Below are positions 8,874 to 17,492 of a stretch of DNA of 64,000 nucleotides, one piece after another. Position numbers and translations under genes: made by a program. Below the pieces are notes generated by a model, which saw nothing but the letters and a program-made list of their open reading frames with translations, was not told the origin of the DNA and did no database searches. The stretch covers positions 1-64,000 of the forward strand of contig SFKY01000004.1 in NCBI GenBank assembly GCA_004554665.1, in the 5' to 3' direction. How positions within the stretch are numbered: position 1 is the first letter of the stretch; the number at the start of each line of letters is the position of its first letter. The stretch comes from Bacteroidales bacterium (GTDB lineage: Bacteria; Bacteroidota; Bacteroidia; Bacteroidales; Bacteroidaceae).

Positions 8874-9914
8874 TCAGTAACTCTCGACATTGGCCAGATT
8901 CCATACGTTGAGGAATGCGGCACGGGTGATGTCTCTCGTTTTCGCGTAGTTAATCTTGCAGGCTTCGTCGCCCGGCTGGTGATAATCGGGATGGCCGTCG
9001 GTGTGATACCAGATGATAGGGATGCCCTTCTTGGCAAACGAACCGTTGTCGCTGCCTCCCACGGGGTTGTCCCAAGCCCTGTAGCTTGGGTCGAGGTTCA
9101 ATCCATAGCGCTGGATATCTTCTTTCAGCCAGTCGCCGAAGGCAGTGTGTGCAGCCGTGTAGAAATATACCATGTACGATGGATTCTCCGGCTTGTTGTT
9201 TCGGCCAATCATGTCGAAGTTGAGATAGCCTTTCACCTGGTCGATAAACTGACAGGTCTGGACGAAGTATTTCGAGCCGAGCAGTCCCAGTTCCTCGCCA
9301 TCCCAGAAGGCGAAGATGATGTTGCGCTCCGGCACCGTCTTCGATTCTACAAAAGCCTTGGCTATCTGCAGCACGGCACTCACGCCCGAAGCATTGTCAT
9401 CGGCGCCGTTGTAGATTTGGTCTCCGTCCAAGTCCGGGTCATAGCCCACGTGGTCGAAGTGGGCTCCCACGATGACATACTCGTCGGTCTTCTTACCGGG
9501 AATCATTCCCAGGATATTGTACATGTTGAGCTTGCGGTGCGTCATACCCTTCAACTTGGCCACCGAGTCGGGTTCCACGTAGTAGGGCTTTTTTTTCTGC
9601 CATTCCATGCTGTAGGCAGAGAAAGGCTGCTCGTATTTGTCGGCCAGCGGAGCGATTCCCCACTGCCTCAACAGAGACTTGATGTACTGTGCGGCTACCT
9701 TCGAGTCGTTGGTTCCAGCCTTACGGCCTCTGAGTTCGTCACTTGCAAGAAAACCGATGTGGGCTTTGGCGGCGTCCATCGTGATGGTCTGCATAGCCAT
9801 CTCCTTGGCGGTCATTGTCTTCGTGCCTTTATCCTTCTTGGCCGAAACAGTGGCTACTCCCATGACAGCCCATAATGCGGTCATAGCAACGATTGCTTTA
9901 GTTTTCTGTTCCAT
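8874..9914 (-). CDS. M28 family zinc aminopeptidase
   Basis: A 346-residue exported metallopeptidase (signal peptide to about residue 25). The M28 zinc site is complete: His152 in GAHFDHVG, Asp172 in GADDNASG, Glu207 and Glu208 in WDGEELGLLGS, Asp234 in NFDMIGR, and a late His in WYHTDGHPDYH. M28 enzymes of this type remove N-terminal amino acids from peptides in the periplasm. It is the first gene of the operon that continues with DUF1573, GH29 and GH3, which suggests joint handling of glycopeptides or glycoproteins; that link is inference. The promoter is at 9968-9975. Confidence 0.9.
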   Translation of the reverse strand: MEQKTKAIVAMTALWAVMGVATVSAKKDKGTKTMTAKEMAMQTITMDAAKAHIGFLASDELRGRKAGTNDSKVAAQYIKSLLRQWGIAPLADKYEQPFSAYSMEWQKKKPYYVEPDSVAKLKGMTHRKLNMYNILGMIPGKKTDEYVIVGAHFDHVGYDPDLDGDQIYNGADDNASGVSAVLQIAKAFVESKTVPERNIIFAFWDGEELGLLGSKYFVQTCQFIDQVKGYLNFDMIGRNNKPENPSYMVYFYTAAHTAFGDWLKEDIQRYGLNLDPSYRAWDNPVGGSDNGSFAKKGIPIIWYHTDGHPDYHQPGDEACKINYAKTRDITRAAFLNVWNLANVESY

Positions 9915-9967
9915 GCGTTATTTGAATTTATTCTTTTGGGTTAGTTGTAAAGGTTTTATCTTATTTG

Positions 9968-9975
9968 CAAAGTTA
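9968..9975 (-). promoter_or_regulatory. -7 element of the M28-GH3 operon (TAACTTTG)
   Basis: TAACTTTG on the minus strand, about 54 bases upstream of the M28 start codon. It is the only consensus -7 element seen for the four-gene operon. Confidence 0.65.
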
Positions 9976-10036
9976 CAAAAAATCCAGAAAGGAGATACGG
10001 ATTGCTTCAAAAAAATGTTTCCCTGAACATAAAAAA

Positions 10037-10066
10037 TCCCCGCCTTCCGGATGTGGGAGGCGGGGA
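10037..10066 (-). terminator. Rho-independent terminator of pnp
   Basis: TCCCCGCCT pairs with AGGCGGGGA, followed on the minus strand by a run of six T. It lies 25 bases after the pnp stop codon. Confidence 0.85.
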
Positions 10067-10090
10067 ATATTATAAGAGATGTATGTCTGT

Positions 10091-12322
10091 TTAGTCTTCT
10101 GAATCGTTGCGGCGCTGCGGACGGCCATTGCGCTGCGGACGGCGCTCGCCACCCTCGCGACGGGGACGACGCTCACGCTCCTGATAGCCCTCGGGCTTGT
10201 CTACGAGCACACGGTGAGAGAGCTTGTACTTACCGGTCTTGGGATCGATTTCAAGCAGTTTTACCTGAATCTTGTCGCCTTCCTTGATGCCGGCCTCTTC
10301 TACAGTCTCCAGACGCTTCCAGTCTATCTCGCTGATGTGCAGCAGACCGTCTTTGCCGGGCAAGAACTCCACAAAGCAGCCATAGGGCATGATCGAGCGT
10401 ACGGTTCCCTCGTAGACATCGCCCACTTCGGGTACGGCGACGATAGCCTTGATCTTGGCCAGTGCAGCCTCTATGCTCTCCTTGTTGGGAGCAGACACCT
10501 GTACTTTGCCCACGCCGTCTTCCTCGTCGATGGTGATGGTGGTGCCGGTGTCTTCCTGCATCTGCTGGATGATCTTTCCGCCCGGGCCAATCACAGCTCC
10601 GATAAACTCCTTGGGTATCTCGAAGGCCACGATGCGTGGAACCTGTGGTTTCAGTTCGGCTCTTGGCTCAGAGATGGTCTCCATCATCTTGTTGAGGATG
10701 TGCTCACGGCCTTCCTTGGCCTGCATGAGTGCCTGCTCAAGAATCTCGAAGCTCAGACCATCGCACTTGATATCCATCTGGGTGGCAGTAAGACCGTCGC
10801 GTGTACCGGTGGTCTTGAAGTCCATGTCGCCCAAGTGGTCCTCGTCGCCGAGGATATCGCTCAACACGGCATACTTGTCCTCGCCGGGGTTCTTGATCAG
10901 ACCCATAGCGATGCCCGATACGGGCTTCTTCATGGGCACGCCGGCATCCATCAGTGCCAGTGTGCCGGCACATACGGTAGCCATAGACGAAGAACCGTTG
11001 GATTCCAGAATCTGGCTTACGAGACGTACCGTGTAGGGGAAGTCGGCAGGAATCTGACCCTTCAGACCGCGCCAAGCCAGATGGCCGTGGCCAATCTCGC
11101 GGCGGCCTACGCCACGCTGTGCCTTGGCCTCACCGGTAGAGAACGGGGGGAAGTTGTAGTGCAAGAGGAAACGCTGGTAGCCGCGCTCCAGTACATCGTC
11201 CACCAGTTTCTCATCGAGCTTGGTGCCGAGCGTACAGGTAGAGAGCGACATCGTCTCGCCGCGCTGGAAGATGGCGCTTCCGTGGGGCATGGGGAGCGGA
11301 GAAACCTCGCTCCAGATGGGGCGGATCTCGGTGGTCTTGCGGCCGTCGAGACGCATACCCTCATCGAGGATGCAGCGGCGCATGGCATCGCGCATCACGT
11401 CCTCATAATAGCGATGGGCCTCGGCGTGTTTCTCCTCCAGATCGTCCTCTGAGAGGTCGCTGTGGGCGGCATCATACTTCTCCAGGAAGTCTTCCAGTAT
11501 CTTGTCGAAGGCATCCTGACGTGCATGCTTCTCCAGTGCCTGCTTGTTGACATCATATACGGGCTGGTAGAGCTCGCTCTTGATCTGCTCACGCAGCTCC
11601 TCGTCGTTCACTTCGTGGTCGTACTCGCGCTTCACGTCGGTGCCCAGTTCCTTGGAGAGTTCCTCCTGCAGCTCGCACATCGGCTTGATGGCCTCGGCAG
11701 CTGCCTTCAGTGCACCAATCAGGTCTTGCTCCGATACTTCCTTCATCTCGCCTTCCACCATCATGATGTTGTCCTTGGTGGCACCCACCATCAGGTCCAT
11801 ATCTGCATCGGCCATCTGCTGGAATGTGGGGTTGATCACATACTCACCGTTGATACGGGCCACGCGAACCTCAGAAATGGGGTAGTCGAAGGGGATGTCA
11901 GAGCAGGCCATAGCGGCAGAGGCTGCAAAACCGGCCAATGCGTCAGGCTGGTCTACACCGTCTGCCGACAGCAACATTACCTGGACATATACTTCAGCGT
12001 GGTAGTTGGAGGGGAAAAGGGGACGGAGTGCCCTGTCTACAAGGCGGGAAGTAAGGATTTCGTTGTCACTTGCTTTGCCTTCACGCTTCGTGAAACCACC
12101 GGGGAAACGGCCTGCAGCGCTGTACTGCTCACGATAATCTACTTGCAAAGGCATAAAATCTGTACCCGGAACGGCATCCTTGGCTGCACAAACAGTTGCG
12201 AGCAGTACGGTGTTGCCCATTCTCAGGACAGCGGCACCATCAGCCTGTTTTGCAACCTTTCCGGTCTCAATCGAGATGGTTCTTCCATCTGGCAATTGAA
12301 CTGTTTTCGTAATTACGTTCAT
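10091..12322 (-). CDS. pnp: Polyribonucleotide nucleotidyltransferase (PNPase)
   Basis: A 743-residue cytoplasmic 3'-5' phosphorolytic exoribonuclease, the catalytic part of RNA decay. Order of domains: first RNase PH-like domain (GRFPGGFTKREGK and SRLVDRALRPLFP in the first 110 residues), all-helical linker, second RNase PH domain (QRGETMSLSTCTLG, STGEAKAQRGVGRREIGHG), KH domain (FIGAVIGPGGKIIQQMQEDT near 600), S1 domain (GTVRSIMPYGCFVEFLPGKDGLLHIS) and an arginine-rich tail (RRPRREGGERRPQRNGRPQRR). Length is normal for the family. It is a single-gene unit with its own promoter and terminator. Confidence 0.98.
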   Translation of the reverse strand: MNVITKTVQLPDGRTISIETGKVAKQADGAAVLRMGNTVLLATVCAAKDAVPGTDFMPLQVDYREQYSAAGRFPGGFTKREGKASDNEILTSRLVDRALRPLFPSNYHAEVYVQVMLLSADGVDQPDALAGFAASAAMACSDIPFDYPISEVRVARINGEYVINPTFQQMADADMDLMVGATKDNIMMVEGEMKEVSEQDLIGALKAAAEAIKPMCELQEELSKELGTDVKREYDHEVNDEELREQIKSELYQPVYDVNKQALEKHARQDAFDKILEDFLEKYDAAHSDLSEDDLEEKHAEAHRYYEDVMRDAMRRCILDEGMRLDGRKTTEIRPIWSEVSPLPMPHGSAIFQRGETMSLSTCTLGTKLDEKLVDDVLERGYQRFLLHYNFPPFSTGEAKAQRGVGRREIGHGHLAWRGLKGQIPADFPYTVRLVSQILESNGSSSMATVCAGTLALMDAGVPMKKPVSGIAMGLIKNPGEDKYAVLSDILGDEDHLGDMDFKTTGTRDGLTATQMDIKCDGLSFEILEQALMQAKEGREHILNKMMETISEPRAELKPQVPRIVAFEIPKEFIGAVIGPGGKIIQQMQEDTGTTITIDEEDGVGKVQVSAPNKESIEAALAKIKAIVAVPEVGDVYEGTVRSIMPYGCFVEFLPGKDGLLHISEIDWKRLETVEEAGIKEGDKIQVKLLEIDPKTGKYKLSHRVLVDKPEGYQERERRPRREGGERRPQRNGRPQRRNDSED

Positions 12323-12421
12323 CTAAAAAATTAAATCTTTATTGTTTTGAATTGCATCTAAAAATCCCTCTTCCCAGACATGCGATAGGGCACCGGAAAC
12401 AAGCCATTTTCAAATTTCGTG

Positions 12422-12429
12422 CAAAGTTA
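12422..12429 (-). promoter_or_regulatory. -7 element of pnp (TAACTTTG)
   Basis: TAACTTTG on the minus strand, giving a leader of about 95 bases before the pnp ATG at 12322. PNPase leaders are often autoregulated in other bacteria; no specific stem was identified here. Confidence 0.6.
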
Positions 12430-12453
12430 CCGAAAGTTTCCATAAAAAACGAA

Positions 12454-12490
12454 TAATCCCCCTTAATTTTTAATCTTTTAAGGGGGATTA
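12454..12490 (-). terminator. Terminator of the GH63/trehalase-like gene
   Basis: A 13-bp perfect stem, TAATCCCCCTTAA with TTAAGGGGGATTA, 26 bases after the minus-strand stop at 12516 and just upstream of the pnp promoter. Confidence 0.8.
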
Positions 12491-12515
12491 AGTCTGTTGG
12501 ACAAGCCTGAAAGCC

Positions 12516-14531
12516 TTATTTGTCGAGCAACATCTTGATTATCAGAGCCGATGACCAGCCGAAATTGGCTGCGTGCTGCCGCTCTCCTGTCAGAGGATTG
12601 TAATTCTCGTGAATGGGGCCATCGCCTATCAGACCCTGTGCGTTGCGGATAAATTTCTCTATGAGCCTGTCGGCCTCTTGGGTAAAACCATAGCGTCTCA
12701 GTCCTGTGATACCGAAGTAGACCTGGTCCACCCACACCGGACCGCGCCAATAGCCGCGTACGGGGCAAAACTGTGGCTGGTCCACGGCCAATGTCCCTAA
12801 AGGCAAGGTAGAGTTGAACTTATTGGGGTCCATCATCTTTTCCATCACCGCCTTGGCCTGCTCCTTGGTGGCGATGCCCGCCCACAACGGCAGCCAACAT
12901 TCGGGTCCCATCCCTTCGATAAACTCTCCTGTCTCCAAGCGCCGGTCACAGAATACGCCCCTCTCTGCATCATACATCCGGGTGCGCACATAGTGGGCCA
13001 CTGCCTCGGCCTCCTTTCTCAGCTGCTTGGCCGTCTCTCCCTGCCCCAACAGGTCTGCCATCTCTGCCAGAAGCTGCTTGTCCACATAGAGAAACGAGTT
13101 CAGGCACACACTCTCCTGATTCATCGACCAGGCTCCGTCACCGTTTGGCAGCATCTTCGTCTCGTCAAATCGCACCGCATTGTCCATACCGCTCTCCCAT
13201 GCGGCAGCGATCAGGGTGCCGTCGGTCGAGCCATACTCGCAGATACCGTTGCGGTCGTGGTCGCGATCGGTATACCACCAGCGGTGGAACTTGAGCAGTT
13301 TGGGGAACAGTTCGGCCACGAAATTCTTGTCGCCCGATGCCCGATAGACATTCATGGCTCCCCATGTGGCAAGCGGCGGTTTGGTGTCGCGCCAGTTGTT
13401 GGTGGCCTTGTTTCGGCCTATGTAGTCGGCCACCATGCCATTGGCGGCCTGATGGTCGAAGAAGGCGCGCATCTCGTCCTTGGCCATCTCCGGATGGAAG
13501 AGGGCGTTGCCCGAGGCAATCTTCCACGAGTCCCATGCCCAGAAACCTTTGTTGAAGCGTATGTACGAGGGCAAGCTTCCGTCGTGCAGCAGGTCGCCTG
13601 CCGCCGAGCGCCAGTTGCTGTTCAGGGTCATCATGGCTTTCACCAGAATCCGTCGATAGAGATTGTCGCTCAGATACTTCCCCTTGCCGTTGAGCAGTGT
13701 GGCAAGCCATTGGTTCCATCTGGTGGCATTCTCTTCCAGACACTTGTCCGTATCCACAGCCTCCCATCGGGCCATTTCGGCCGCCAAATCCTCCTTGGGC
13801 AGGGCCACCGTCTGGAGGTAGTGGGCTGTACAGCGCTCGCCCGGTTGCAGCACCCGGCCTTGTTTCTCCGTCACCAGCAGACTGTCTTTGCCCACAGGTT
13901 TCAGTTGCGAGGCTGTGGCGAAGCGGATGGCCACTTGCAGCGAGTCTTTCAGGCGGCAGATGGTTGCCGTCTTGTCCTCAAAGCGGCATGAGGTGATGTT
14001 GGGGAAAGCGCCGCCACGCCAGGTCCATGTGAGGGTGATGGGTTGCGTGCTCTGGTTCACCACCTCTGCCTTGACCAAGGCCGTGCGCGAGGAGATGAAG
14101 CACAATTCGGTGCGGAAGGCGAGCTGCTCATTGGCCGACACTTGCATCAGCCGTCCGGGCAAATATTGGGAATACTGCACGGTACGCGCCATATTAAACG
14201 ACTTGCCGTTCACCCGTATAAAGGGTTGGGCCAGTGTGATGGCTATCCAGCCGTTACCGTCCATCGTCATCGGGCCGATAAAGGCTCCGGCATGCCGTCC
14301 TACCTCATTCACGGGCAGGGCATACCCTGTCCAGGCACCCATGTCCGAAAAGACATTCAGTTCCTCGCCCCGTACCAACGCCCCCGTCGGCACATTCTTG
14401 ATGTTGATGAGGTTGATGAAATCGGTCTGACAAACAGACAGGGGTTCCTCCGATACCGGCAAAGAGGAAGCGCACACAGAGCAGAGGCACAGCCACGCAG
14501 CTCCACAAAACAGCATTAGTTTCTTTTTCAT
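12516..14531 (-). CDS. GH63/trehalase-like (alpha/alpha)6 glycosidase
   Basis: A 671-residue exported enzyme (signal peptide to about residue 22). The N-terminal beta domain (about 30-250) is followed by an (alpha/alpha)6 barrel. Clan GH-G marks are visible: NKGFWAWDSWK near 331, AAWESGMDN near 450 (Asp, candidate general acid), YWRGPVWVDQVYFG near 595, and IHENYNPLTGER near 640 (Glu, candidate base). These fit the MGH1/GH63/GH37 type, whose members cut alpha-glucosides, mannosylglycerate or trehalose. The exact substrate is open. It is transcribed alone from 14634-14641, with no transporter next to it. Confidence 0.78.
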   Translation of the reverse strand: MKKKLMLFCGAAWLCLCSVCASSLPVSEEPLSVCQTDFINLINIKNVPTGALVRGEELNVFSDMGAWTGYALPVNEVGRHAGAFIGPMTMDGNGWIAITLAQPFIRVNGKSFNMARTVQYSQYLPGRLMQVSANEQLAFRTELCFISSRTALVKAEVVNQSTQPITLTWTWRGGAFPNITSCRFEDKTATICRLKDSLQVAIRFATASQLKPVGKDSLLVTEKQGRVLQPGERCTAHYLQTVALPKEDLAAEMARWEAVDTDKCLEENATRWNQWLATLLNGKGKYLSDNLYRRILVKAMMTLNSNWRSAAGDLLHDGSLPSYIRFNKGFWAWDSWKIASGNALFHPEMAKDEMRAFFDHQAANGMVADYIGRNKATNNWRDTKPPLATWGAMNVYRASGDKNFVAELFPKLLKFHRWWYTDRDHDRNGICEYGSTDGTLIAAAWESGMDNAVRFDETKMLPNGDGAWSMNQESVCLNSFLYVDKQLLAEMADLLGQGETAKQLRKEAEAVAHYVRTRMYDAERGVFCDRRLETGEFIEGMGPECWLPLWAGIATKEQAKAVMEKMMDPNKFNSTLPLGTLAVDQPQFCPVRGYWRGPVWVDQVYFGITGLRRYGFTQEADRLIEKFIRNAQGLIGDGPIHENYNPLTGERQHAANFGWSSALIIKMLLDK

Positions 14532-14633
14532 GAATATTCTATCGTTTTCCCCTAACAGAGAGGCAGGTTACTATCTCGTCCATTCCCTTACAGGGTATTG
14601 TCCCCATCAATGGCGACATGTTTTTGCATGCTA

Positions 14634-14641
14634 CAAAGATA
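14634..14641 (-). promoter_or_regulatory. -7 element of the GH63-like gene (TATCTTTG)
   Basis: TATCTTTG on the minus strand, about 100 bases upstream of the ATG at 14531. Confidence 0.65.
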
Positions 14642-14731
14642 CCTATTTAAAAATGAAGAAAATGAATAAACCGGTATCTTTTTTCTCCGTTAACCGATTT
14701 TAACGGATTGCAGCGGCCAAAGTGGCAGTTC

Positions 14732-14940
14732 GGCAGATTGTTATACAACCGACAACGATGACAACCCCATCAACCCATGTTGTTGTCTCGGTTGTCTAAG
14801 TGGTGTAAGTTGTGATATGTTTTTTGAACGACAACAGAGACAACTGTAACAACTTTTCCTTTTTTGTGGTTGTCTAAGTTGTCGATAATTATTTTACGAA
14901 CAACAACTTTTGTTCAAAAACAAGTGTTGTTATCATCATA
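14732..14940. repeat. Degenerate GTTGTC/GACAAC-rich intergenic stretch
   Basis: Repeated GACAAC and GTTGTC words in both orientations (for example GTTGTCTAAGT twice, near 14793 and 14871). No coding potential is seen. It is part of the 709-base gap between the GH63-like gene and the small membrane protein. It looks like a decayed inverted-repeat array. Confidence 0.45.
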
Positions 14941-15011
14941 ACGCTAATGACCGATTTGGATTAAACGGTGAGTTGTCTTCATCTTTGCAGTGGTAAAAGA
15001 GGCTTTTTCCA

Positions 15012-15103
15012 GACCGTACACCATTTGCGATACGGTCGTACGGCAAATGCGATACGAGCGTATGGCAAATGGAATACGGGCGTATCTCAAATGGTGTACG
15101 GTC
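15012..15103. repeat. 22-bp array closed by a 16-bp perfect inverted repeat
   Basis: Units near 15034, 15056 and 15078 (pattern GTCGTACGGCAAATGCGATACG with variation) repeat every 22 bp. The outer ends GACCGTACACCATTTG (15012-15027) and CAAATGGTGTACGGTC (15088-15103) are exact complements, so the whole array can fold back. The sequence differs from the CTAAATGCCACC family but has the same period. Confidence 0.75.
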
Positions 15104-15153
15104 AGCAAAAGCGGCTATTGGACCCGCTAAATGGGAGCTTGGGATAACCCAAC

Positions 15154-15200
15154 AGCGGCACAGGCAGGGAGACGGTGGGATCCCTGCTGCCTGTGCCGCT
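15154..15200 (-). terminator. Hairpin downstream of small membrane protein gene
   Basis: AGCGGCACAGGCAGGGA pairs with TCCCTGCTGCCTGTGCCGCT, with a small bulge. It lies about 40 bases after the minus-strand stop at 15241. Confidence 0.65.
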
Positions 15201-15240
15201 GCTTGTAGAACCGGCGGGTCAGGCCGGCGGCTGTCGGAGA

Positions 15241-15528
15241 TTATGCCCTGGGACGAACCTCTCCGTCTACCAGCGTCACGAACCCGTGCTCACGGGCCTT
15301 GCCCAAGAGATAGTTGGCCTCCTTGTGGGAGCACCGGTAGGTACGCTTCAGTTCGATGAGGAAGTTGGCCTTGGTAATAGGCTTGCCGGCCTGCTTCTCC
15401 AATATCTTTTGTGTACTCTTCTGCAAGTCGCTGGGGTTATAACGGATATGTTTCTTGTTCAGGTAATTGACAACAACGAGGGCAACGACCACCAGTAAAA
15501 CGATTGTTAATATTAATGTCGAATTCAT
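15241..15528 (-). CDS. Small single-span membrane protein of unknown function
   Basis: A 95-residue protein. Residues 4-22 form one hydrophobic helix (ILTIVLLVVVALVVVNYL), followed by KK, so the rest probably faces the cytoplasm. The soluble part (about 25-95) is basic and looks helical (LQKSTQKILEKQAGKPITK, SHKEANYLLGKAREHGF) and ends with a beta-hairpin-like LVDGEVRP. That arrangement is reminiscent of a small winged-helix fold, but I do not recognise a family. A -7 element at 15561 and a downstream hairpin support a real, single-gene unit. Confidence 0.72.
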   Translation of the reverse strand: MNSTLILTIVLLVVVALVVVNYLNKKHIRYNPSDLQKSTQKILEKQAGKPITKANFLIELKRTYRCSHKEANYLLGKAREHGFVTLVDGEVRPRA

Positions 15529-15560
15529 AAGATATTAAGTTTTGATAGTTATGTGATGCG

Positions 15561-15568
15561 CAAATATA
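15561..15568 (-). promoter_or_regulatory. -7 element of small membrane protein gene (TATATTTG)
   Basis: TATATTTG on the minus strand, 33 bases before the ATG at 15528. It is divergent to the promoter at 15633. Confidence 0.6.
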
Positions 15569-15632
15569 CTAAAAATTTCGATAGCAGGCTGTTTTTTCCT
15601 CGTTTTTTTTATGTTGGTTTCCACAAAATGCC

Positions 15633-15640
15633 TATATTTG
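15633..15640 (+). promoter_or_regulatory. -7 element of DASS transporter gene (TATATTTG)
   Basis: TATATTTG, 37 bases before the ATG at 15677. Confidence 0.6.
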
Positions 15641-15676
15641 CAGACCTAAGTCTTTGTTTTAACGCATTATTTTTTT

Positions 15677-17236
15677 ATGGAAGACAATCTTAAAGACCTG
15701 AACGCTCCCGTCGTGGAGCCAGACGAAGCGGAAACCGATTCCGCATTTGACCGCCGCCGTAGGCTCATAGGTGCTATTGGTGCTCCCATTTGTGCGCTAC
15801 TGGTATGGTTTACCCCCATTGCAGGGCTCTCTCCCGAGGCTCATAAGTTGTTGGCCATCATGACCTTGGTGGCATTGTGGTGGATTACCGAGCCCATCCC
15901 CATCCCCGTTACCTCGATGGTGGGCCCCACACTGTGTGTCATTTGTGGTGTGGTCAAGATGAAAGAGGCCTTTGCAGCCTTTGCCAACCCTATGATTTTC
16001 CTCTTTATGGGTGGATTCATCATTGCCAAGGCCATGATGGTCAACGGGCTTGACAAGCGCATCGCCTATGGCATCATCTCCATGAAGTGGGTGGGCGATT
16101 GTCCCCGCCGCATCTTCCTGGCCATCGGTCTGGCCTGCATGCTGTGTTCGGGATGGATCAGCAACACGGCCACAGCGGCCATGATGTTCCCCATCGCGCT
16201 GGGCTTGCTGGAGGCTATCCGCGAGATGATGGCTGCCAACGGCAAGACCATCAATCTAAGGACTTACAAGTACGCCACCGGCCTGATGCTGATGACGGCC
16301 TACGCTTGCTCTATAGGTGGCGTACTTACCCCCATAGGCACACCTCCCAACATCATCATGCTCGGCTTCCTGAGCGAGATGTGCGACATCCATGTCTCCT
16401 TCTTCCAGTGGATGGTCTGGGGCTTGGTGGCCATGATAGCCTACTTTATCATTGCCTACATCGTGCTCGCACGCATGTTCCCCTCGGATGTGGAGCATAT
16501 CGAGGGTGCGCAAGACTTTATCAGGGGTAAGGTAAAGGAACTCGGAAACTGGACCACGGCGCAGAAAAATACGCTTTTCGCCTTTCTGGTGGCCGTCATC
16601 CTGTGGGTGACCCCCGGATTCCTCAATATCTTCCTCGGTACACAGAGCGAAGTGCTCACCGCCTATAACCGTCTGTTCCCCGAAGCCATCGCCGCCATGA
16701 TTGGTGCGTTGCTGCTCTTCTTCCTGCCTGTGGACCGCAAGTGGAGCCGCATGACCCTGACATGGAGCGATGCCGTGAAGGGCGTGGAGTGGGGTACCCT
16801 GCTGCTCTTCGGCGGTGGTCTGGCGATGGGTGGAATGATGTACAGCACGGGTCTTTCAGAGTGGATTGGCGCACAGATCATCAGCATGATGGGTGGCGAT
16901 CCGTCCGAACTGCTGTTGGTGGCCGTGTTCTGCGTCATGTCGCTGCTGCTGTCGGAGCTTACCTCCCACACAGCAGCCACCAATATGATAGGCCCGCTCG
17001 CCATTGGTGCGGCCCTGTCGGCAGGTTTCAGTCCTGTTCCTGTGGCTGTGGGTGTGGCCTTGTCGGCCTCGTTGGGCTTCATGCTCCCCGTCTCCACCCC
17101 GCCCAATGCCATCGTCTATGCGAGTGGCTATATCCCCATCACCAAGATGATCAAGACGGGTGTATATATCGACTTCATCGGTATAGCCGTCGTCACGATT
17201 CCTATTGTGCTCTATCTGGTGGAGATGATTCTGTAA
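15677..17236 (+). CDS. SLC13/DASS family anion:sodium symporter
   Basis: A 519-residue inner-membrane transporter. An acidic cytoplasmic N-terminus precedes the membrane part. DASS signatures: WWITEPIPIPVTSM near 72, SNTATAAMMFPIAL near 160 (SNT motif of the sodium/anion site), IGGVLTPIGTPPN near 213, and in the second repeat SELTSHTAATNM near 430 and LPVSTPPNAIVY near 472. Family members import dicarboxylates (succinate, malate), citrate or sulfate with sodium. In an anaerobe that makes succinate, C4-dicarboxylate transport is plausible, but the substrate is not readable. Single-gene unit with promoter and terminator. Confidence 0.9.
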   Translation: MEDNLKDLNAPVVEPDEAETDSAFDRRRRLIGAIGAPICALLVWFTPIAGLSPEAHKLLAIMTLVALWWITEPIPIPVTSMVGPTLCVICGVVKMKEAFAAFANPMIFLFMGGFIIAKAMMVNGLDKRIAYGIISMKWVGDCPRRIFLAIGLACMLCSGWISNTATAAMMFPIALGLLEAIREMMAANGKTINLRTYKYATGLMLMTAYACSIGGVLTPIGTPPNIIMLGFLSEMCDIHVSFFQWMVWGLVAMIAYFIIAYIVLARMFPSDVEHIEGAQDFIRGKVKELGNWTTAQKNTLFAFLVAVILWVTPGFLNIFLGTQSEVLTAYNRLFPEAIAAMIGALLLFFLPVDRKWSRMTLTWSDAVKGVEWGTLLLFGGGLAMGGMMYSTGLSEWIGAQIISMMGGDPSELLLVAVFCVMSLLLSELTSHTAATNMIGPLAIGAALSAGFSPVPVAVGVALSASLGFMLPVSTPPNAIVYASGYIPITKMIKTGVYIDFIGIAVVTIPIVLYLVEMIL

Positions 17237-17270
17237 CGTTGAGTCTACCCCTCCTTCGTAGATAAGTGAC

Positions 17271-17308
17271 GGAGGCACCCCGGGCTGCGATGATGCCGGG
17301 GTGCCTCC
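17271..17308 (+). terminator. Terminator of DASS transporter gene
   Basis: GGAGGCACCCCGG pairs with CCGGGGTGCCTCC (13 bp, perfect), with a short T-run after it. Confidence 0.8.
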
Positions 17309-17392
17309 AGTGTTTTGGGGTATGGCCAAATTTTTATCGGGGTGGCCGACAATTCTTTTGCCGAAATATTTGCACAACCCACGTGTTTTTCC

Positions 17393-17400
17393 TATCTTTG
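17393..17400 (+). promoter_or_regulatory. -7 element of GH95 gene (TATCTTTG)
   Basis: TATCTTTG, with the transcript start near 17408. An in-frame ATG at 17301 is upstream and therefore not used; the ATG at 17493 is. Confidence 0.65.
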
Positions 17401-17492
17401 TCCACAACTCTTCCGCCACTATCCATGACCGGCATGGCATAGTCTCGGGATGTCTGAAAAACCGTAGATGGAAAAACTTAAATGATACATAT

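Noticed and set aside
15012..15103. Replication origin or iteron cluster
   Set aside because: No dnaA, parA or rep gene nearby, and the array is short and self-complementary rather than directly repeated only.
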